Notes: generated by a model not told the origin, from the sequence alone. Shown: positions 8,830-18,913, counted from the stretch's first letter. The stretch: DNA of 64,000 bases from Pantoea rwandensis (GCF_000759475.1 NZ_CP009454.1:1550001-1614000), one strand, 5' to 3'. Numbers and translations: made by a program.

Positions 8830-10116
8830 TCAGGAACCGATGGAGGATTTCAGCGGATGATGCGGGGTAATGCGCACCTGCTTCACCATGTTGTCTTGCA
8901 CGTCGAGAATATCCACATCGTACTTACCGATTTTCACGCATGTATCGACCAACGGAATCTCTTCCAGCGCTTCCAGCAGCATGCCATTGATGGTGCGTGC
9001 TTCGTCTTCGGGTAACGTCCAGTTGAAGGCTTTATTGATTTCACGCACGTTGGCGCTGCCTTCAATCAGCACTGAGCCATCATTCTGCGGCATTACTTCT
9101 TCCGCCAGCGAGGGAGACATAGACGTCGTAAAGTCGCCCACAATCTCTTCCAGAATGTCTTCAATGGTCACCAGTCCTTTGATGTCACCATATTCATCGA
9201 CCACTAAGCCGACTTTCTTCTTATTACGCTGGAATTTCACCAGCTGAACATTCAGCGGTGTACCTTCCGGCACATAATAAATTTCATCAGCGGCGCGCAG
9301 CAGGCGATCTTTGTTGAACTCTTTCTTCTCGGTCATCATGCGCCAGGCTTCACGCACGCGCAGCATGCCAACAGAATCATCCAGCGAATCGCGGAACAGC
9401 ACGATCCGGCCATGCGGCGAGTTACTCAGTTGGCGGACAATCGATTTCCAGTCGTCGTTGACGTTAATGCCGACAATTTCATTGCGTGGCACCATGATGT
9501 CATCAACGCTGACCTTTTCCAGATCCAGCACCGACAGCAGCATGTCCTGATTACGACGTGACATCAGTGAGCGTGACTCATAGACAATGGTACGCAGTTC
9601 TTCCTTACTCAGGGCTGAACTAATGGAGCCTTCCGTTTTGATACCAACCATGCGCATCAGAATGCGGGTAATGGTGTTGAGCAGCCAGACCAAAGGCAAC
9701 ATCACATACTGCAGCGGCGCTAGCAGCACACTGCTGGGATAGGCAACTTTTTCGGGGTAAAGCGCCGCAATGGTTTTCGGCAGCACTTCAGCAAACACCA
9801 GCACCACAAAAGTCAGGATCCCGGTGGCAATTGCCACACCCGCATCGCCGTAAAGACGCATACCGACAATGGTACCCAATGCGGAAGCCAGGATATTCAC
9901 GAGGTTGTTGCCTATCAGCACCAGGCTGATTAAGCGATCAGGACGACGTAAAAGTTTTTCGACACGACGAGCCGCGCGATTACCGCTTTTGGCTTTGTGG
10001 CGCAATTTATAACGATTGAGCGTCATCATGCCGGTCTCTGAACCGGAGAAGTACGCAGAGACCAGCACCATGATGACCAGCGTAACGATCAGCGTGGTGG
10101 TTGAAACATGTTCCAA
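8830..10116 (-). CDS. corB: CorB (YfjD), CNNM/CorC-type Mg2+ transport protein
   Basis: Inner-membrane protein of the CNNM/CorC family associated with Mg2+ and Co2+ efflux. The 428 residues equal E. coli YfjD. The N-terminal DUF21 domain contains VSAYFSGSETGMMTLNRYKL and several membrane helices to about residue 190. A tandem CBS pair follows (MVPRNEIVGIN; VVDEYGDIKGLVTIEDILEEIVGDF), and a CorC/HlyC-type domain closes the protein. It is convergent with luxS and separated from ypjD by 13 bp on the same strand, so the two are probably cotranscribed. Confidence 0.93.
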   Translation of the reverse strand: MEHVSTTTLIVTLVIMVLVSAYFSGSETGMMTLNRYKLRHKAKSGNRAARRVEKLLRRPDRLISLVLIGNNLVNILASALGTIVGMRLYGDAGVAIATGILTFVVLVFAEVLPKTIAALYPEKVAYPSSVLLAPLQYVMLPLVWLLNTITRILMRMVGIKTEGSISSALSKEELRTIVYESRSLMSRRNQDMLLSVLDLEKVSVDDIMVPRNEIVGINVNDDWKSIVRQLSNSPHGRIVLFRDSLDDSVGMLRVREAWRMMTEKKEFNKDRLLRAADEIYYVPEGTPLNVQLVKFQRNKKKVGLVVDEYGDIKGLVTIEDILEEIVGDFTTSMSPSLAEEVMPQNDGSVLIEGSANVREINKAFNWTLPEDEARTINGMLLEALEEIPLVDTCVKIGKYDVDILDVQDNMVKQVRITPHHPLKSSIGS

Positions 10117-10129
10117 CGCAAAAATTCCT

Positions 10130-10924
10130 TTAGTGAGAAGTAAGCAGGTGCTGAAGCACGCGACTGCCGAAGTAGGCCATGGTCAGCAGCAGTGCACCGC
10201 CGCAGTTAAACCAGACGACGCGACGTCCGCGCCAGCCCTCGTGATAGTGTCCCCAGAGCAGAACGATATAAACAAACCAGGCAAGAATGGACAGTACCGC
10301 TTTATCGACATTCTCCGCGCTAAACAGGTTATGCATGAAGAACAGCCCGGTGCACAGCACCAGCGTCAACAGCACTACACCAATTTGCGTGATATGAAAC
10401 ATCTTACGCTCAATACTCAGCAGCGGCGGCATATCCTGGGTGAAAGCCAGTTTCTTATTTTTTAACTGGTAATCAATCCATGCCAGCTGCAGCGCATACA
10501 GTGCTGCGATAATCAGCGTGGCGTAGGCAAACAGCGACAGGCCAATATGGATCATCATGCCCGGCGTGGTTTCGAGATGGGTAATAAAGGCATTCGGCAC
10601 AAAGGTGGCGAAGGCGAGGTTAATCAAGGCAAAGCCGTAGACAATCGGCAGCAGTAACCAACCGCGATTGCGCGATGCGACGATGGTCATGATCGCGCAT
10701 ATCAGCAGACTCACCAGCGAACCGATGTTTAGCAGACTGAGGTTTTGTCCGTTATCGACGGCAAAAATGCGTTGTTGCAGTGCAACCGCATGGGCGATCA
10801 ACGCGACGCAAGCAGAAAGCACGGCAAAACGACGCCAGCCACCGTTGCGTTTCAGCAGGCTGGGGATAATCAATGCAAGACTGAGGGAGTAGGCGAACAG
10901 CGCCACGATCGCGAAAACGAACAT
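10130..10924 (-). CDS. ypjD: YpjD, inner-membrane protein of the CcsA/CcmC (cytochrome c assembly) family
   Basis: Multi-pass membrane protein related to haem-handling CcmC/CcsA proteins; the E. coli homologue has no firmly assigned role. About eight hydrophobic segments are visible, with the family stretches MIHIGLSLFAYATLIIAALYALQL and WGHYHEGWRGRRVVWF. The frame opens at 10990, but ATG 10924 (MFVFAIVALFAYSLSLALI) has AAAGGA just upstream and aligns with the E. coli start, giving 264 residues (263 in E. coli). It is divergent from ffh. Confidence 0.9.
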   Translation of the reverse strand: MFVFAIVALFAYSLSLALIIPSLLKRNGGWRRFAVLSACVALIAHAVALQQRIFAVDNGQNLSLLNIGSLVSLLICAIMTIVASRNRGWLLLPIVYGFALINLAFATFVPNAFITHLETTPGMMIHIGLSLFAYATLIIAALYALQLAWIDYQLKNKKLAFTQDMPPLLSIERKMFHITQIGVVLLTLVLCTGLFFMHNLFSAENVDKAVLSILAWFVYIVLLWGHYHEGWRGRRVVWFNCGGALLLTMAYFGSRVLQHLLTSH

Positions 10925-11032
10925 AGATCCTTTCAGGTGTCGGTCAGATAAGGAAAAAACCAGTATAGCGCCAGCTGCATCAGGCTCCAAACGATCTGAA
11001 GGTCAATTGCAGAGATCGCTGTGGCTTCGTGC

Positions 11033-11038
11033 TATAAT
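11033..11038 (+). promoter_or_regulatory. Candidate -10 element for ffh
   Basis: Consensus TATAAT followed by a GC-rich CCGCCGC. No good -35 sits at 16-18 bp; TTGCAG at 11007-11012 is 20 bp away. It lies about 50 bp ahead of the ffh start in the ypjD-ffh divergent gap. Confidence 0.5.
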
Positions 11039-11090
11039 CCGCCGCATTGTGCCGCCCAGGCGGCCTCGCTACGGTCCTAAGTGAGAGAGC

Positions 11091-12452
11091 ATGTTTGATA
11101 ATTTAACCGATCGTTTGTCGCAATCCCTGCGCAACATCAGCGGCCGCGGAAGGCTGACCGAAGACAACATTAAAGACACCTTGCGTGAAGTGCGCATGGC
11201 ATTGCTGGAAGCGGACGTTGCGCTGCCGGTCGTGCGCGAGTTCATCAACCGCGTGAAAGAAGCGGCGGTAGGGCAGGATGTAAACAAAAGCCTGACGCCT
11301 GGCCAGGAATTTATCAAAATTGTTCGCAACGAGCTGGTTGCGGCAATGGGTGCAGAAAATAATGCGCTCAATCTGAACGCACAGCCGCCGGCTGTGGTGT
11401 TGATGGCGGGCCTGCAGGGTGCGGGTAAAACCACGAGCGTGGCGAAGCTGGGTAAGTTCCTGCGCGAGAAACATAAGAAGAAAGTGCTGGTGGTTTCTGC
11501 CGACGTTTATCGCCCGGCGGCGATTAAACAGTTGGAAACACTGGCGCAGCAGGTTGGCGTGGACTTCTGTCCTTCCGATCTGAGCCAAAAGCCTGTCGAC
11601 ATCGTTAAGAACGCCCTGAAAGAAGCGAAGCTGCAATTCTACGACGTGCTGCTGGTGGATACCGCCGGTCGTCTGCACGTTGATGAAGCGATGATGGACG
11701 AGATCAAACAGGTGCACGCCGCGATCAATCCGGTGGAAACCTTGTTTGTGGTCGATGCCATGACCGGTCAGGATGCGGCAAACACGGCAAAAGCCTTCAA
11801 TGAAGCGCTGCCTCTGACGGGTGTGATTCTGACGAAAGTGGATGGTGATGCGCGCGGTGGTGCAGCGCTTTCAATTCGTCATATCACCGGCAAGCCGATT
11901 AAATTCATGGGTATGGGTGAGAAGACGGAAGCACTGGAAGCGTTTTATCCAGACCGTATCGCCTCACGCATCCTCGGCATGGGCGACGTACTGTCGCTGA
12001 TCGAAGATATCGAGAGCAAAGTTGACCGCGAACAGGCGGAGAAGCTGGCGAAGAAACTCAAAACCGGTGATGGTTTTGATCTCAATGACTTCCTCGACCA
12101 GCTGAAGCAGATGCGCAACATGGGCGGCATGGCCAGCCTGATGGGTAAGCTGCCGGGCATGGGTCAGTTGCCAGACAACGTGAAGTCGCAGATGGATGAC
12201 AAAGTGCTGGTGCGTATGGAGGCGATCATCAATTCGATGACCACCAAAGAGCGTCAGAAACCGGAAATCATCAAGGGCTCACGCAAGCGCCGTATTGCCA
12301 CCGGTTCAGGTATGCAGGTGCAGGACGTTAACCGTTTATTGAAACAGTTCGACGACATGCAGCGCATGATGAAGAAAATGAAGAAGGGTGGCATGGCCAA
12401 AATGATGCGTGGCATGAAAGGTATGATGCCGCCCGGATTCCCCGGTCGCTAA
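11091..12452 (+). CDS. ffh: Signal recognition particle protein Ffh
   Basis: SRP54 homologue that binds 4.5S RNA and signal sequences of nascent inner-membrane proteins and delivers ribosomes to FtsY. The 453 residues match E. coli. The N domain (1 to about 85) is followed by the GTPase domain with G1 GLQGAGKTT (near 104-112), G3 DTAGRLHVDE and G4 TKVDGDARGG. The methionine-rich M domain ends in QRMMKKMKKGGMAKMMRG...PPGFPGR. It is followed by a separate promoter for rpsP. Confidence 0.98.
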   Translation: MFDNLTDRLSQSLRNISGRGRLTEDNIKDTLREVRMALLEADVALPVVREFINRVKEAAVGQDVNKSLTPGQEFIKIVRNELVAAMGAENNALNLNAQPPAVVLMAGLQGAGKTTSVAKLGKFLREKHKKKVLVVSADVYRPAAIKQLETLAQQVGVDFCPSDLSQKPVDIVKNALKEAKLQFYDVLLVDTAGRLHVDEAMMDEIKQVHAAINPVETLFVVDAMTGQDAANTAKAFNEALPLTGVILTKVDGDARGGAALSIRHITGKPIKFMGMGEKTEALEAFYPDRIASRILGMGDVLSLIEDIESKVDREQAEKLAKKLKTGDGFDLNDFLDQLKQMRNMGGMASLMGKLPGMGQLPDNVKSQMDDKVLVRMEAIINSMTTKERQKPEIIKGSRKRRIATGSGMQVQDVNRLLKQFDDMQRMMKKMKKGGMAKMMRGMKGMMPPGFPGR

Positions 12453-12490
12453 GGCGAGCGGCACACAGCCAGAAAATTAACACGCTCAGG

Positions 12491-12518
12491 TTGCTTTTTT
12501 CGCCAAAATGAGTAAAAT
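12491..12518 (+). promoter_or_regulatory. Candidate promoter of the rpsP operon
   Basis: TTGCTT (12491-12496), 16-bp spacer, TAAAAT (12513-12518), located between ffh and rpsP about 75 bp ahead of the rpsP start. Moderate match only. Confidence 0.5.
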
Positions 12519-12536
12519 TTTCGGGCTTTTTATATT

Positions 12537-12572
12537 GCGCTCGGGTTCCATCCCTCGATGGAGCCCGAGCGC
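12537..12572 (+). promoter_or_regulatory. Long leader hairpin ahead of rpsP
   Basis: Sixteen-bp stem GCGCTCGGGTTCCATC / GATGGAGCCCGAGCGC with one G-U pair and a CCTC loop, followed by TTTATTA and then the rpsP ribosome binding site 14 bases on. It could act as an attenuator or a leader stem; the weak T tract makes full termination unlikely. Confidence 0.6.
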
Positions 12573-12594
12573 TTTATTAACTAATGAGGATGTT

Positions 12595-12843
12595 ATGGTT
12601 ACAATTCGTTTGGCACGTCACGGCGCGAAAAAGCGTCCGTTCTATCAGGTCGTCGTTACTGACAGCCGCAATGCGCGTAATGGTCGTTTCATCGAGCGCG
12701 TAGGTTTCTTCAACCCGATCGCTTCTGGTCAGGCTGAAGGTCTGCGTCTGGATCTGGACCGTATTGAGCACTGGGTTGGCCAGGGCGCAACGCTTTCTGA
12801 TCGCGTTAACGCGCTGATCAAAGAAGCAAAAAAAGCAGCTTAA
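12595..12843 (+). CDS. rpsP: 30S ribosomal protein S16
   Basis: Small-subunit assembly protein. The true product is 82 residues, beginning [18 protein letters not shown], equal to E. coli in length. The frame is open from 12508, but ATG 12595 is preceded by GAGGA (12586-12590) and gives the universal S16 N-terminus. First gene of rpsP-rimM-trmD-rplS. Confidence 0.98.
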   Translation: MVTIRLARHGAKKRPFYQVVVTDSRNARNGRFIERVGFFNPIASGQAEGLRLDLDRIEHWVGQGATLSDRVNALIKEAKKAA

Positions 12844-12861
12844 TCTGTCACGGTGGTTAGC

Positions 12862-13410
12862 ATGAGCATTAAACCTGCCGCACAGCCTCTCGTTAACCCA
12901 ATTGTATTGGGGAAAATGGGGGCCGCTTACGGCATTCGAGGTTGGCTCAAAGTGTTTTCCTCCACTGAAGACGCTGAAAGCATCTTCGACTACCAACCTT
13001 GGTTCATCCAGCGCGCCGGTAAATGGCAGCAGGTCGAACTGGAAGGTTGGAAGCACCACAATCAGGACCTGATCATCAAAGTCAAAGGCATTGACGATCG
13101 GGACGCTGCGGCACAGTTAACCAATTGCGAAATTACGGTTGATTCTGCTCAGCTGCCAGCGCTGGAAGAGGGTGATTACTACTGGAAAGACCTTATGGGT
13201 TGCAAAGTGGTAAACCTCGACGGTTACGAAATGGGCAAAGTCATTGATTTGATGGAAACCGGTTCGAACGACGTTCTCGTCGTTAAGGCAAACCTGAAAG
13301 ATGCATTCGGTGCTCAAGAGCGGTTAATCCCGTTTCTTGATGAACAGGTTATCAAGAAAGTCGATCTCTCTACTGGCACGATTGAAGTAGATTGGGATCC
13401 TGGTTTTTGA
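12862..13410 (+). CDS. rimM: Ribosome maturation factor RimM
   Basis: Binds S19 and helps mature the 3' domain of 16S rRNA in 30S subunits. 182 residues, equal to E. coli when started at ATG 12862 (MSIKPAAQP); an in-frame GTG at 12853 is the alternative. The N-terminal domain has [21 protein letters not shown] and the PRC-barrel has YYWKDLMGC through [19 protein letters not shown]. It lies 18 bp after rpsP and 35 bp before trmD. Confidence 0.97.
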   Translation: MSIKPAAQPLVNPIVLGKMGAAYGIRGWLKVFSSTEDAESIFDYQPWFIQRAGKWQQVELEGWKHHNQDLIIKVKGIDDRDAAAQLTNCEITVDSAQLPALEEGDYYWKDLMGCKVVNLDGYEMGKVIDLMETGSNDVLVVKANLKDAFGAQERLIPFLDEQVIKKVDLSTGTIEVDWDPGF

Positions 13411-13445
13411 TCTCCGGACAATCCGGTAACGTAACGGCGAACGCG

Positions 13446-14210
13446 ATGTGGATTGGTGTTATTAGCCTGTTTCCAGAGATGTTTCGCGCTATTACCGAGT
13501 ACGGGGTAACTGGCCGGGCAGTAAAAAATGGCCTGCTCAACATTCAAAGCTGGAGTCCTCGTGACTTCGCGCACGACCGGCACCGTACCGTGGATGAACG
13601 TCCTTACGGCGGCGGACCGGGAATGTTGATGATGGTGCAACCCTTACGGGATGCTATCCACGCAGCGAAAGCGGCGGCGGGAGAAGGTGCCAGGGTGATT
13701 TATCTTTCACCTCAGGGTCGCAAACTGGACCAACAGGGCGTTTGCGAACTGGCGACCAACCAGAAGTTGATTCTGGTGTGTGGTCGTTATGAAGGGATTG
13801 ATGAGCGCGTGATTCACACTGAGATTGATGAAGAATGGTCAATCGGTGATTACGTACTCAGTGGTGGTGAGCTACCAGCCATGACGTTGATTGATTCAGT
13901 CGCCCGGTTTATCCCCGGCGTATTGGGCAAGCAGGCGTCAGCCGATGAGGATTCGTTCTCGGATGGTTTACTGGATTGCCCGCACTACACCCGACCTGAA
14001 GTGTTAGAAGGGATGGAGGTTCCGCCAGTCTTACTGTCGGGCAACCATGCCGATATTCGCCGCTGGCGCCTGAAACAGTCGCTAGGCCGTACCTGGCTAA
14101 GAAGACCTGAACTTCTGGAAAACCTGGCTCTGACTGAAGAGCAAGCACGGTTGCTAAATGAGTTCCAACGGGAACATCAGCAGCAACAAAACCATCAGGT
14201 GGAAGAGTAA
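13446..14210 (+). CDS. trmD: tRNA (guanine-N1-)-methyltransferase TrmD
   Basis: SPOUT-family enzyme that makes m1G37 next to the anticodon of several tRNAs and prevents +1 frameshifting. Starting at ATG 13446 gives [13 protein letters not shown] and 254 residues (255 in E. coli); the frame open from 13392 is only overhang. The trefoil-knot SAM site is visible as [24 protein letters not shown] and [14 protein letters not shown]. The D in [18 protein letters not shown] corresponds to the catalytic flexible loop. Confidence 0.97.
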   Translation: MWIGVISLFPEMFRAITEYGVTGRAVKNGLLNIQSWSPRDFAHDRHRTVDERPYGGGPGMLMMVQPLRDAIHAAKAAAGEGARVIYLSPQGRKLDQQGVCELATNQKLILVCGRYEGIDERVIHTEIDEEWSIGDYVLSGGELPAMTLIDSVARFIPGVLGKQASADEDSFSDGLLDCPHYTRPEVLEGMEVPPVLLSGNHADIRRWRLKQSLGRTWLRRPELLENLALTEEQARLLNEFQREHQQQQNHQVEE

Positions 14211-14220
14211 TCTTCCCTGA

Positions 14221-14604
<384 letters not shown>

Positions 14605-14630
14605 GCGACATCCCAAAGTTAATAGCAAAC

Positions 14631-14664
14631 AAGGGGTTGGCCTAAGGGCCAGCCCCTTTTTTTT
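14631..14664. terminator. rplS terminator, shared with the convergent GNAT gene
   Basis: Twelve-bp stem AAGGGGTTGGCC/GGCCAGCCCCTT with one G-U pair and a TAAG loop, then eight Ts. The convergent gene stops at 14663. Confidence 0.92.
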
Positions 14665-15184
14665 ATGGCCGCTTAAGATGGTAAATCGCGCTATTCACTG
14701 GACCGCTATCAAGAATGATTAAACCATAGCGGTAATCGATAAACTCAAACCCACTGCGCAATGCCACGGCACGGCTGGCATGATTCTCCTCAGCAGCGAT
14801 AATCTCCAGTAAGGGGATATGCGCGTGCTCGAAGCCAAAGTCCACCAATTGAGCCACTGCATGTGTTGCGACACCTTGCCTTTGCGCATCGCTGCGAACC
14901 CAATAGCCTAATGCACTAAATTCCCCAGGCCGCTGTGCGAATCTGATGCCTGCGCCGCCGAGTAACCGATCATTGCTATCGACAATGGCGAACTCTTCCG
15001 CTTCACCGTTTCTGCGCTGCAGATGGGTGAAATTAATCCAGCTAGCAGCTTCCTCTTCCCGATAATCGTGATGCGCCCACACCATCCATGGCAGCAGGCT
15101 GTTGAGAGACTGATTGACCGCCGCAGTAAAGGCGCCAGCATCTTGTATAACGAAAGGACGTAGGGTGATGTTGAAAGTGGGCAT
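14663..15184 (-). CDS. GNAT-family N-acetyltransferase (RimJ/RimL-like)
   Basis: Predicted acetyl-CoA dependent acetyltransferase of unknown substrate, 173 residues. The start chosen is ATG 15184 (MPTFNITLRPFVIQD), with AGGATCTTAGG just upstream; the frame extends to 15262 without a better start. Family features are the N-terminal substrate strand, GAGIRF and the acetyl-CoA loop region WVRSDAQRQGVATHAVAQLVDFGFEH (Q/R-x-x-G-V/A), then LLEIIAAEENHASRAVALRSGFEFI, typical of ribosomal-protein or amine acetyltransferases. It is convergent with rplS and divergent from aroF, where E. coli has yfiLRNB. Confidence 0.8.
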   Translation of the reverse strand: MPTFNITLRPFVIQDAGAFTAAVNQSLNSLLPWMVWAHHDYREEEAASWINFTHLQRRNGEAEEFAIVDSNDRLLGGAGIRFAQRPGEFSALGYWVRSDAQRQGVATHAVAQLVDFGFEHAHIPLLEIIAAEENHASRAVALRSGFEFIDYRYGLIILDSGPVNSAIYHLKRP

Positions 15185-15264
15185 CCTAAGATCCTGGGAA
15201 AACGATGAATAACAAAATGTTAATGGAAAAAGAGGGTGTTGGTATTTTTTCAATAAAAGCACAG

Positions 15265-15282
15265 TGTAAAATATAGTTTACA
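15265..15282 (+). promoter_or_regulatory. Strong TyrR box upstream of aroF
   Basis: TGTAAA-N6-TTTACA, an exact match to the TyrR operator consensus, about 200 bp ahead of the aroF start. TyrR with tyrosine represses aroF-tyrA in E. coli. Confidence 0.8.
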
Positions 15283-15405
15283 TAAACTGCTTTGCGTTAT
15301 ATGGATGTTATTTAATTAACTACATGTATTTAATGTGTTTATTGTTTTGTTTTCATGGTATTCATCAATAGTGGTAATAAAAGTGTACATTCATGGATTG
15401 CAAGA

Positions 15406-15423
15406 TGTACATGTTGTGGTACA
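15406..15423 (+). promoter_or_regulatory. Candidate weak TyrR box at the aroF promoter
   Basis: TGT-N12-ACA (TGTACATGTTGTGGTACA). It overlaps a possible promoter, TTGCAA (15398-15403) with 16 bp to TACAGT (15420-15425), so occupancy would block RNA polymerase. The match is partial. Confidence 0.45.
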
Positions 15424-15483
15424 GTAAGCGCCATCCTCAGTGAGGATCCCAAACCGCATAAACGAGTAAAAAGGATCGCCATC

Positions 15484-16563
15484 ATGCAGAAAGACGCGCT
15501 GAACAATGTCCATATCGCCGACGAACAGATTTTAATTACCCCGCAAGAGCTGAAAGCGAAATTCCCGCTCACTGCGGCGCAAGAAGCGCAGATTGCCGCT
15601 TCTCGCCAGACTATTGCCGATATTATTGCTGGCCGCGATCCGCGCCTGCTGGTGGTCTGTGGTCCTTGTTCAATCCACGATACCGAAGCGGCACTTGAAT
15701 ACGCTCGTCAGCTGCAAACTCTCTCTGCACAGTTAAAGGATCAGCTGTACATCGTTATGCGCGTTTATTTTGAAAAACCCCGTACCACCGTTGGCTGGAA
15801 GGGGCTGATCAACGATCCTTACATGAACAACTCATTTGATATGGAAGCCGGGCTGCACATTGCGCGTCAGCTGCTGGTGAACCTGGTGGAAATGGGCCTG
15901 CCGCTGGCAACTGAAGCGCTGGATCCTAACAGCCCCCAATACCTCGGCGATCTGTTTAGCTGGTCTGCGATCGGTGCCCGTACTACTGAGTCGCAAACAC
16001 ACCGCGAGATGGCTTCTGGTTTATCAATGCCTGTCGGCTTCAAAAACGGCACTGATGGCAGCCTGGGCACGGCGATCAACGCCATGCGCGCCGCCGCGAT
16101 GCCGCACCGTTTTGTCGGCATCAATCAGGCGGGACAGGTTTGCCTGTTACAGACCCAAGGCAACCCGGATGGCCACGTGATCCTGCGTGGTGGGAAAGCG
16201 CCTAACTACGGCCCTGAAGATGTTGCGCAGTGTGAAAAAGAGATGCTGAAAGCGGGACTGCGTCCAGCCTTAATGATAGATTGCAGCCATGGTAATTCTA
16301 ATAAAGACTACCGCCGTCAGCCTGGTGTAGCCGAATCGGCTATTGCGCAGATTAAAGATGGAAATCGTTCCATTATTGGCCTGATGCTGGAAAGCAATAT
16401 TCACGAAGGCAATCAGTCTTCTGAGCAGCCACGTAGCGAAATGAAGTACGGTGTTTCCGTCACGGATGCCTGCATCAACTGGGAAACCACGGAAACCTTG
16501 CTGCGTGAAATCCATCAGGATCTGCAGGGAGTGCTGTCGGCACGTCTGTCACACGAGGAATAA
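15484..16563 (+). CDS. aroF: 3-deoxy-7-phosphoheptulonate synthase, Tyr-sensitive
   Basis: First enzyme of the shikimate pathway; condenses phosphoenolpyruvate and erythrose-4-phosphate. 359 residues from ATG 15484 (MQKDALNNVHIADEQI), matching the N-terminus of the tyrosine-inhibited E. coli AroF rather than AroG/AroH. The upstream in-frame ATG at 15355 is excluded because it would place the operator region inside the gene. Visible class I blocks are VVCGPCSIHD (phosphoenolpyruvate and metal Cys), RVYFEKPRTTVGWKG, GARTTESQTHREMASG and the metal ligands in IDCSHGNSNKD. It forms an operon with tyrA, 6 bp downstream. Confidence 0.96.
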   Translation: MQKDALNNVHIADEQILITPQELKAKFPLTAAQEAQIAASRQTIADIIAGRDPRLLVVCGPCSIHDTEAALEYARQLQTLSAQLKDQLYIVMRVYFEKPRTTVGWKGLINDPYMNNSFDMEAGLHIARQLLVNLVEMGLPLATEALDPNSPQYLGDLFSWSAIGARTTESQTHREMASGLSMPVGFKNGTDGSLGTAINAMRAAAMPHRFVGINQAGQVCLLQTQGNPDGHVILRGGKAPNYGPEDVAQCEKEMLKAGLRPALMIDCSHGNSNKDYRRQPGVAESAIAQIKDGNRSIIGLMLESNIHEGNQSSEQPRSEMKYGVSVTDACINWETTETLLREIHQDLQGVLSARLSHEE

Positions 16564-16569
16564 AGAGTC

Positions 16570-17691
16570 ATGGTGGCTGAACTGACCGCGCTACGCGATC
16601 AAATTGATGAAGTCGATAAAGCCCTGCTTGGGCTATTAGCCAAACGCCTTGAGCTGGTAGCTGAAGTAGGTGAGGTCAAAAGCCGTTATGGTTTGCCGAT
16701 TTATGTGCCAGAACGTGAAGCCAGCATGCTGGCTTCACGTCGTCAGGAAGCTGAAGTGCTCGGCGTTTCGCCGGATCTGATTGAGGATGTCTTACGTCGC
16801 CTGATGCGTGAGTCTTATGCGCATGAAAACGACAAAGGCTTCAAAACACTCTGTCCGACGCTGCGCCCGGTGGTGATTGTTGGTGGGCGTGGCCAGATGG
16901 GGCGCTTGTTTGAAAAGATGCTCAATCTGTCAGGTTACCAGGTCCGTATTCTGGACAAGGGCGATTGGGATCGTTCTGAAGAGCTACTCAAAGATGCGGG
17001 CATGGTCATCATCAGTGTGCCAATCCATCTGACTGAGCAGATCATCGCCGAATTACCAACACTGCCGGAAGACTGCATTCTGGTTGATCTTGCATCGGTG
17101 AAGAATCGCCCATTGCAGGCGATGCTGGCGGCGCATACCGGCCCTGTGCTCGGTTTGCATCCCATGTTTGGCCCGGATAGCGGTAGCCTGGCGAAGCAGG
17201 TGGTGGTGTGGTGTGATGGCCGTCAGCCGGAGGCCTACCAGTGGTTCCTTGAGCAGATTCAGGTTTGGGGCGCGCGCTTACATCGCATTAGCGCGGTCGA
17301 GCATGACCAGAACATGGCCTTTATCCAGGCGCTGCGTCACTTTGCCACTTTTGCCTATGGTTTGCATTTAGCGGAAGAGAACGTCAACCTGGATCAACTG
17401 TTGGCGCTGTCCTCACCGATTTATCGCCTGGAACTGGCGATGGTTGGTCGACTGTTTGCTCAGGATCCACAGCTTTACGCAGACATCATCATGTCTTCGG
17501 AGAGTAATCTGGCGCTGATTAAGCGTTATTACCAGCGCTTTGGTGATGCAATCAAATTGCTGGAGCAGGGTGATAAACAGGCGTTCATCAAGAGTTTTGA
17601 AGGTGTCGCGCATTGGTTTGGCGATTACGCTCAACGCTTTCTGGTAGAGAGCCGAAGCATGTTGCGTTCGGCTAACGATAGCCGGCAATAA
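16570..17691 (+). CDS. tyrA: Bifunctional chorismate mutase/prephenate dehydrogenase
   Basis: Converts chorismate to prephenate and oxidises it to 4-hydroxyphenylpyruvate for tyrosine synthesis. 373 residues, equal to E. coli. The AroQ-type mutase (1 to about 88) starts [19 protein letters not shown] and includes R and K catalytic positions in LAKRLELV and VPEREASML. The NAD-binding dehydrogenase starts near residue 100 with [11 protein letters not shown], where one loop glycine of the usual GGGGQMG is arginine. Catalytic-region blocks are [17 protein letters not shown] and [17 protein letters not shown]. It follows aroF directly. Confidence 0.97.
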   Translation: MVAELTALRDQIDEVDKALLGLLAKRLELVAEVGEVKSRYGLPIYVPEREASMLASRRQEAEVLGVSPDLIEDVLRRLMRESYAHENDKGFKTLCPTLRPVVIVGGRGQMGRLFEKMLNLSGYQVRILDKGDWDRSEELLKDAGMVIISVPIHLTEQIIAELPTLPEDCILVDLASVKNRPLQAMLAAHTGPVLGLHPMFGPDSGSLAKQVVVWCDGRQPEAYQWFLEQIQVWGARLHRISAVEHDQNMAFIQALRHFATFAYGLHLAEENVNLDQLLALSSPIYRLELAMVGRLFAQDPQLYADIIMSSESNLALIKRYYQRFGDAIKLLEQGDKQAFIKSFEGVAHWFGDYAQRFLVESRSMLRSANDSRQ

Positions 17692-17696
17692 AAGAG

Positions 17697-17721
17697 AAGG
17701 CATCCGCAAGGATGCCTTTTT
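17697..17721. terminator. tyrA/pheA convergent terminator
   Basis: Nine-bp stem AAGGCATCC/GGATGCCTT with a GCAA tetraloop, followed by TTTTT. pheA ends a few bases beyond on the other strand. Confidence 0.88.
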
Positions 17722-17724
17722 CAT

Positions 17725-18888
17725 TTACAGTCGCGGTTCCACCGGAACAACATTTTCACCCGGATAGCAGCCGAGTACTTTCAGAGAGCGCGTCAAATCA
17801 CGCAGCTCTTTCAACGCCAGCTGCATGTTCTCCGATTGCAGATTGCCCTGCACATCAATGTAAAACATCTCTTCCCATGGGTTGCCGTTAATTGGGCGGT
17901 TTTCTAGTTTACTCATGATCAGATTATGATTACGCAGCACCAGCAGAGCCTCAACCAGTGCACCAGCTTGCTGACCGGTAGCCATAATCAATGTGGTTTT
18001 GGCTGGTACCTGGCCAGAAACTTCAATCGGCTTACGTGCCAGCACAATGAAGCGGGTATGGTTTTGTTGCTGGTTAGCTAAATTCCGTTCTAACACCTGC
18101 AGACCATACAGCTCACCGCCCGCTTCACTGCCCAGAGCCGCCACTTTTGGTGAATTCATCGCCGCGACCTTTTCCATTGCCGCTGCGGTGCTTTCGGTAT
18201 ATTCGATTTTCCATTGTGGGAAACGATTGATGAACTGGCTGCACTGCTGGAATGGCTGAGGATGGCTATAAACCGTTTCTATTTGCTGTAAGTCGGTATT
18301 GCCGTTGACCAGCACACAGTGTTCGATAGGGATGGTCAGCTCGCCAACGATGGAGAGCGTCGTCTGCTGCAACAGGTCATAGACGTCGTTAATCGAGCCT
18401 GAGCTGGTATTTTCGATCGGCATCACGGCGTAATCTGCCTGACCACTCTCCACCTGATGGATGATGTCGTGGAATTTCAGACAGCCCATCTCAACCATTG
18501 AATCAAAATGACGTGTGGCGTATTTACGTGCTGCGAGGTGAGAGTACGAACCTTTAGGACCCAGAAATGCAATGCGTGGTGCGTGCGCGTGCGGATGGTT
18601 TAAGTTTTTCTGCAGCAGCGCTTGCTGAGTCAGCACCGAATCTTCAATCACCAGTTGGAACAGGCGGGTAATGTAGTGTGCATCAAGCTGATGCTTTTTA
18701 CCGAGTGAGATCAGATTTTCCAGCAGAGCGCGTTCACGCTCAACATCGCGAATAGGGCGATGGGTCGCGAGCTTTGCTTGCGCCACTTCAACCGCCAGCG
18801 AACGGCGTTCAGATAACAGCGTTAAAAGCTTTTCATCAACGGCGCTGATCTTATCGCGTAATGCCAGCAGTGGATTTTCGGGATTCAT
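17725..18888 (-). CDS. pheA: Bifunctional chorismate mutase/prephenate dehydratase
   Basis: Makes phenylpyruvate from chorismate for phenylalanine synthesis. 387 residues from ATG 18888 ([15 protein letters not shown]), close to the E. coli 386; the frame open to 18957 runs back into the attenuator and is not coding. Domains are AroQ mutase (1 to about 90), dehydratase (about 103-285; [32 protein letters not shown]) and a C-terminal ACT domain for phenylalanine feedback ([37 protein letters not shown]). Expression is controlled by the pheL attenuator directly upstream. Confidence 0.97.
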   Translation of the reverse strand: MNPENPLLALRDKISAVDEKLLTLLSERRSLAVEVAQAKLATHRPIRDVERERALLENLISLGKKHQLDAHYITRLFQLVIEDSVLTQQALLQKNLNHPHAHAPRIAFLGPKGSYSHLAARKYATRHFDSMVEMGCLKFHDIIHQVESGQADYAVMPIENTSSGSINDVYDLLQQTTLSIVGELTIPIEHCVLVNGNTDLQQIETVYSHPQPFQQCSQFINRFPQWKIEYTESTAAAMEKVAAMNSPKVAALGSEAGGELYGLQVLERNLANQQQNHTRFIVLARKPIEVSGQVPAKTTLIMATGQQAGALVEALLVLRNHNLIMSKLENRPINGNPWEEMFYIDVQGNLQSENMQLALKELRDLTRSLKVLGCYPGENVVPVEPRL

Positions 18889-18913
18889 AGGGCTCACCTG
18901 TAAAATGTCCAAT

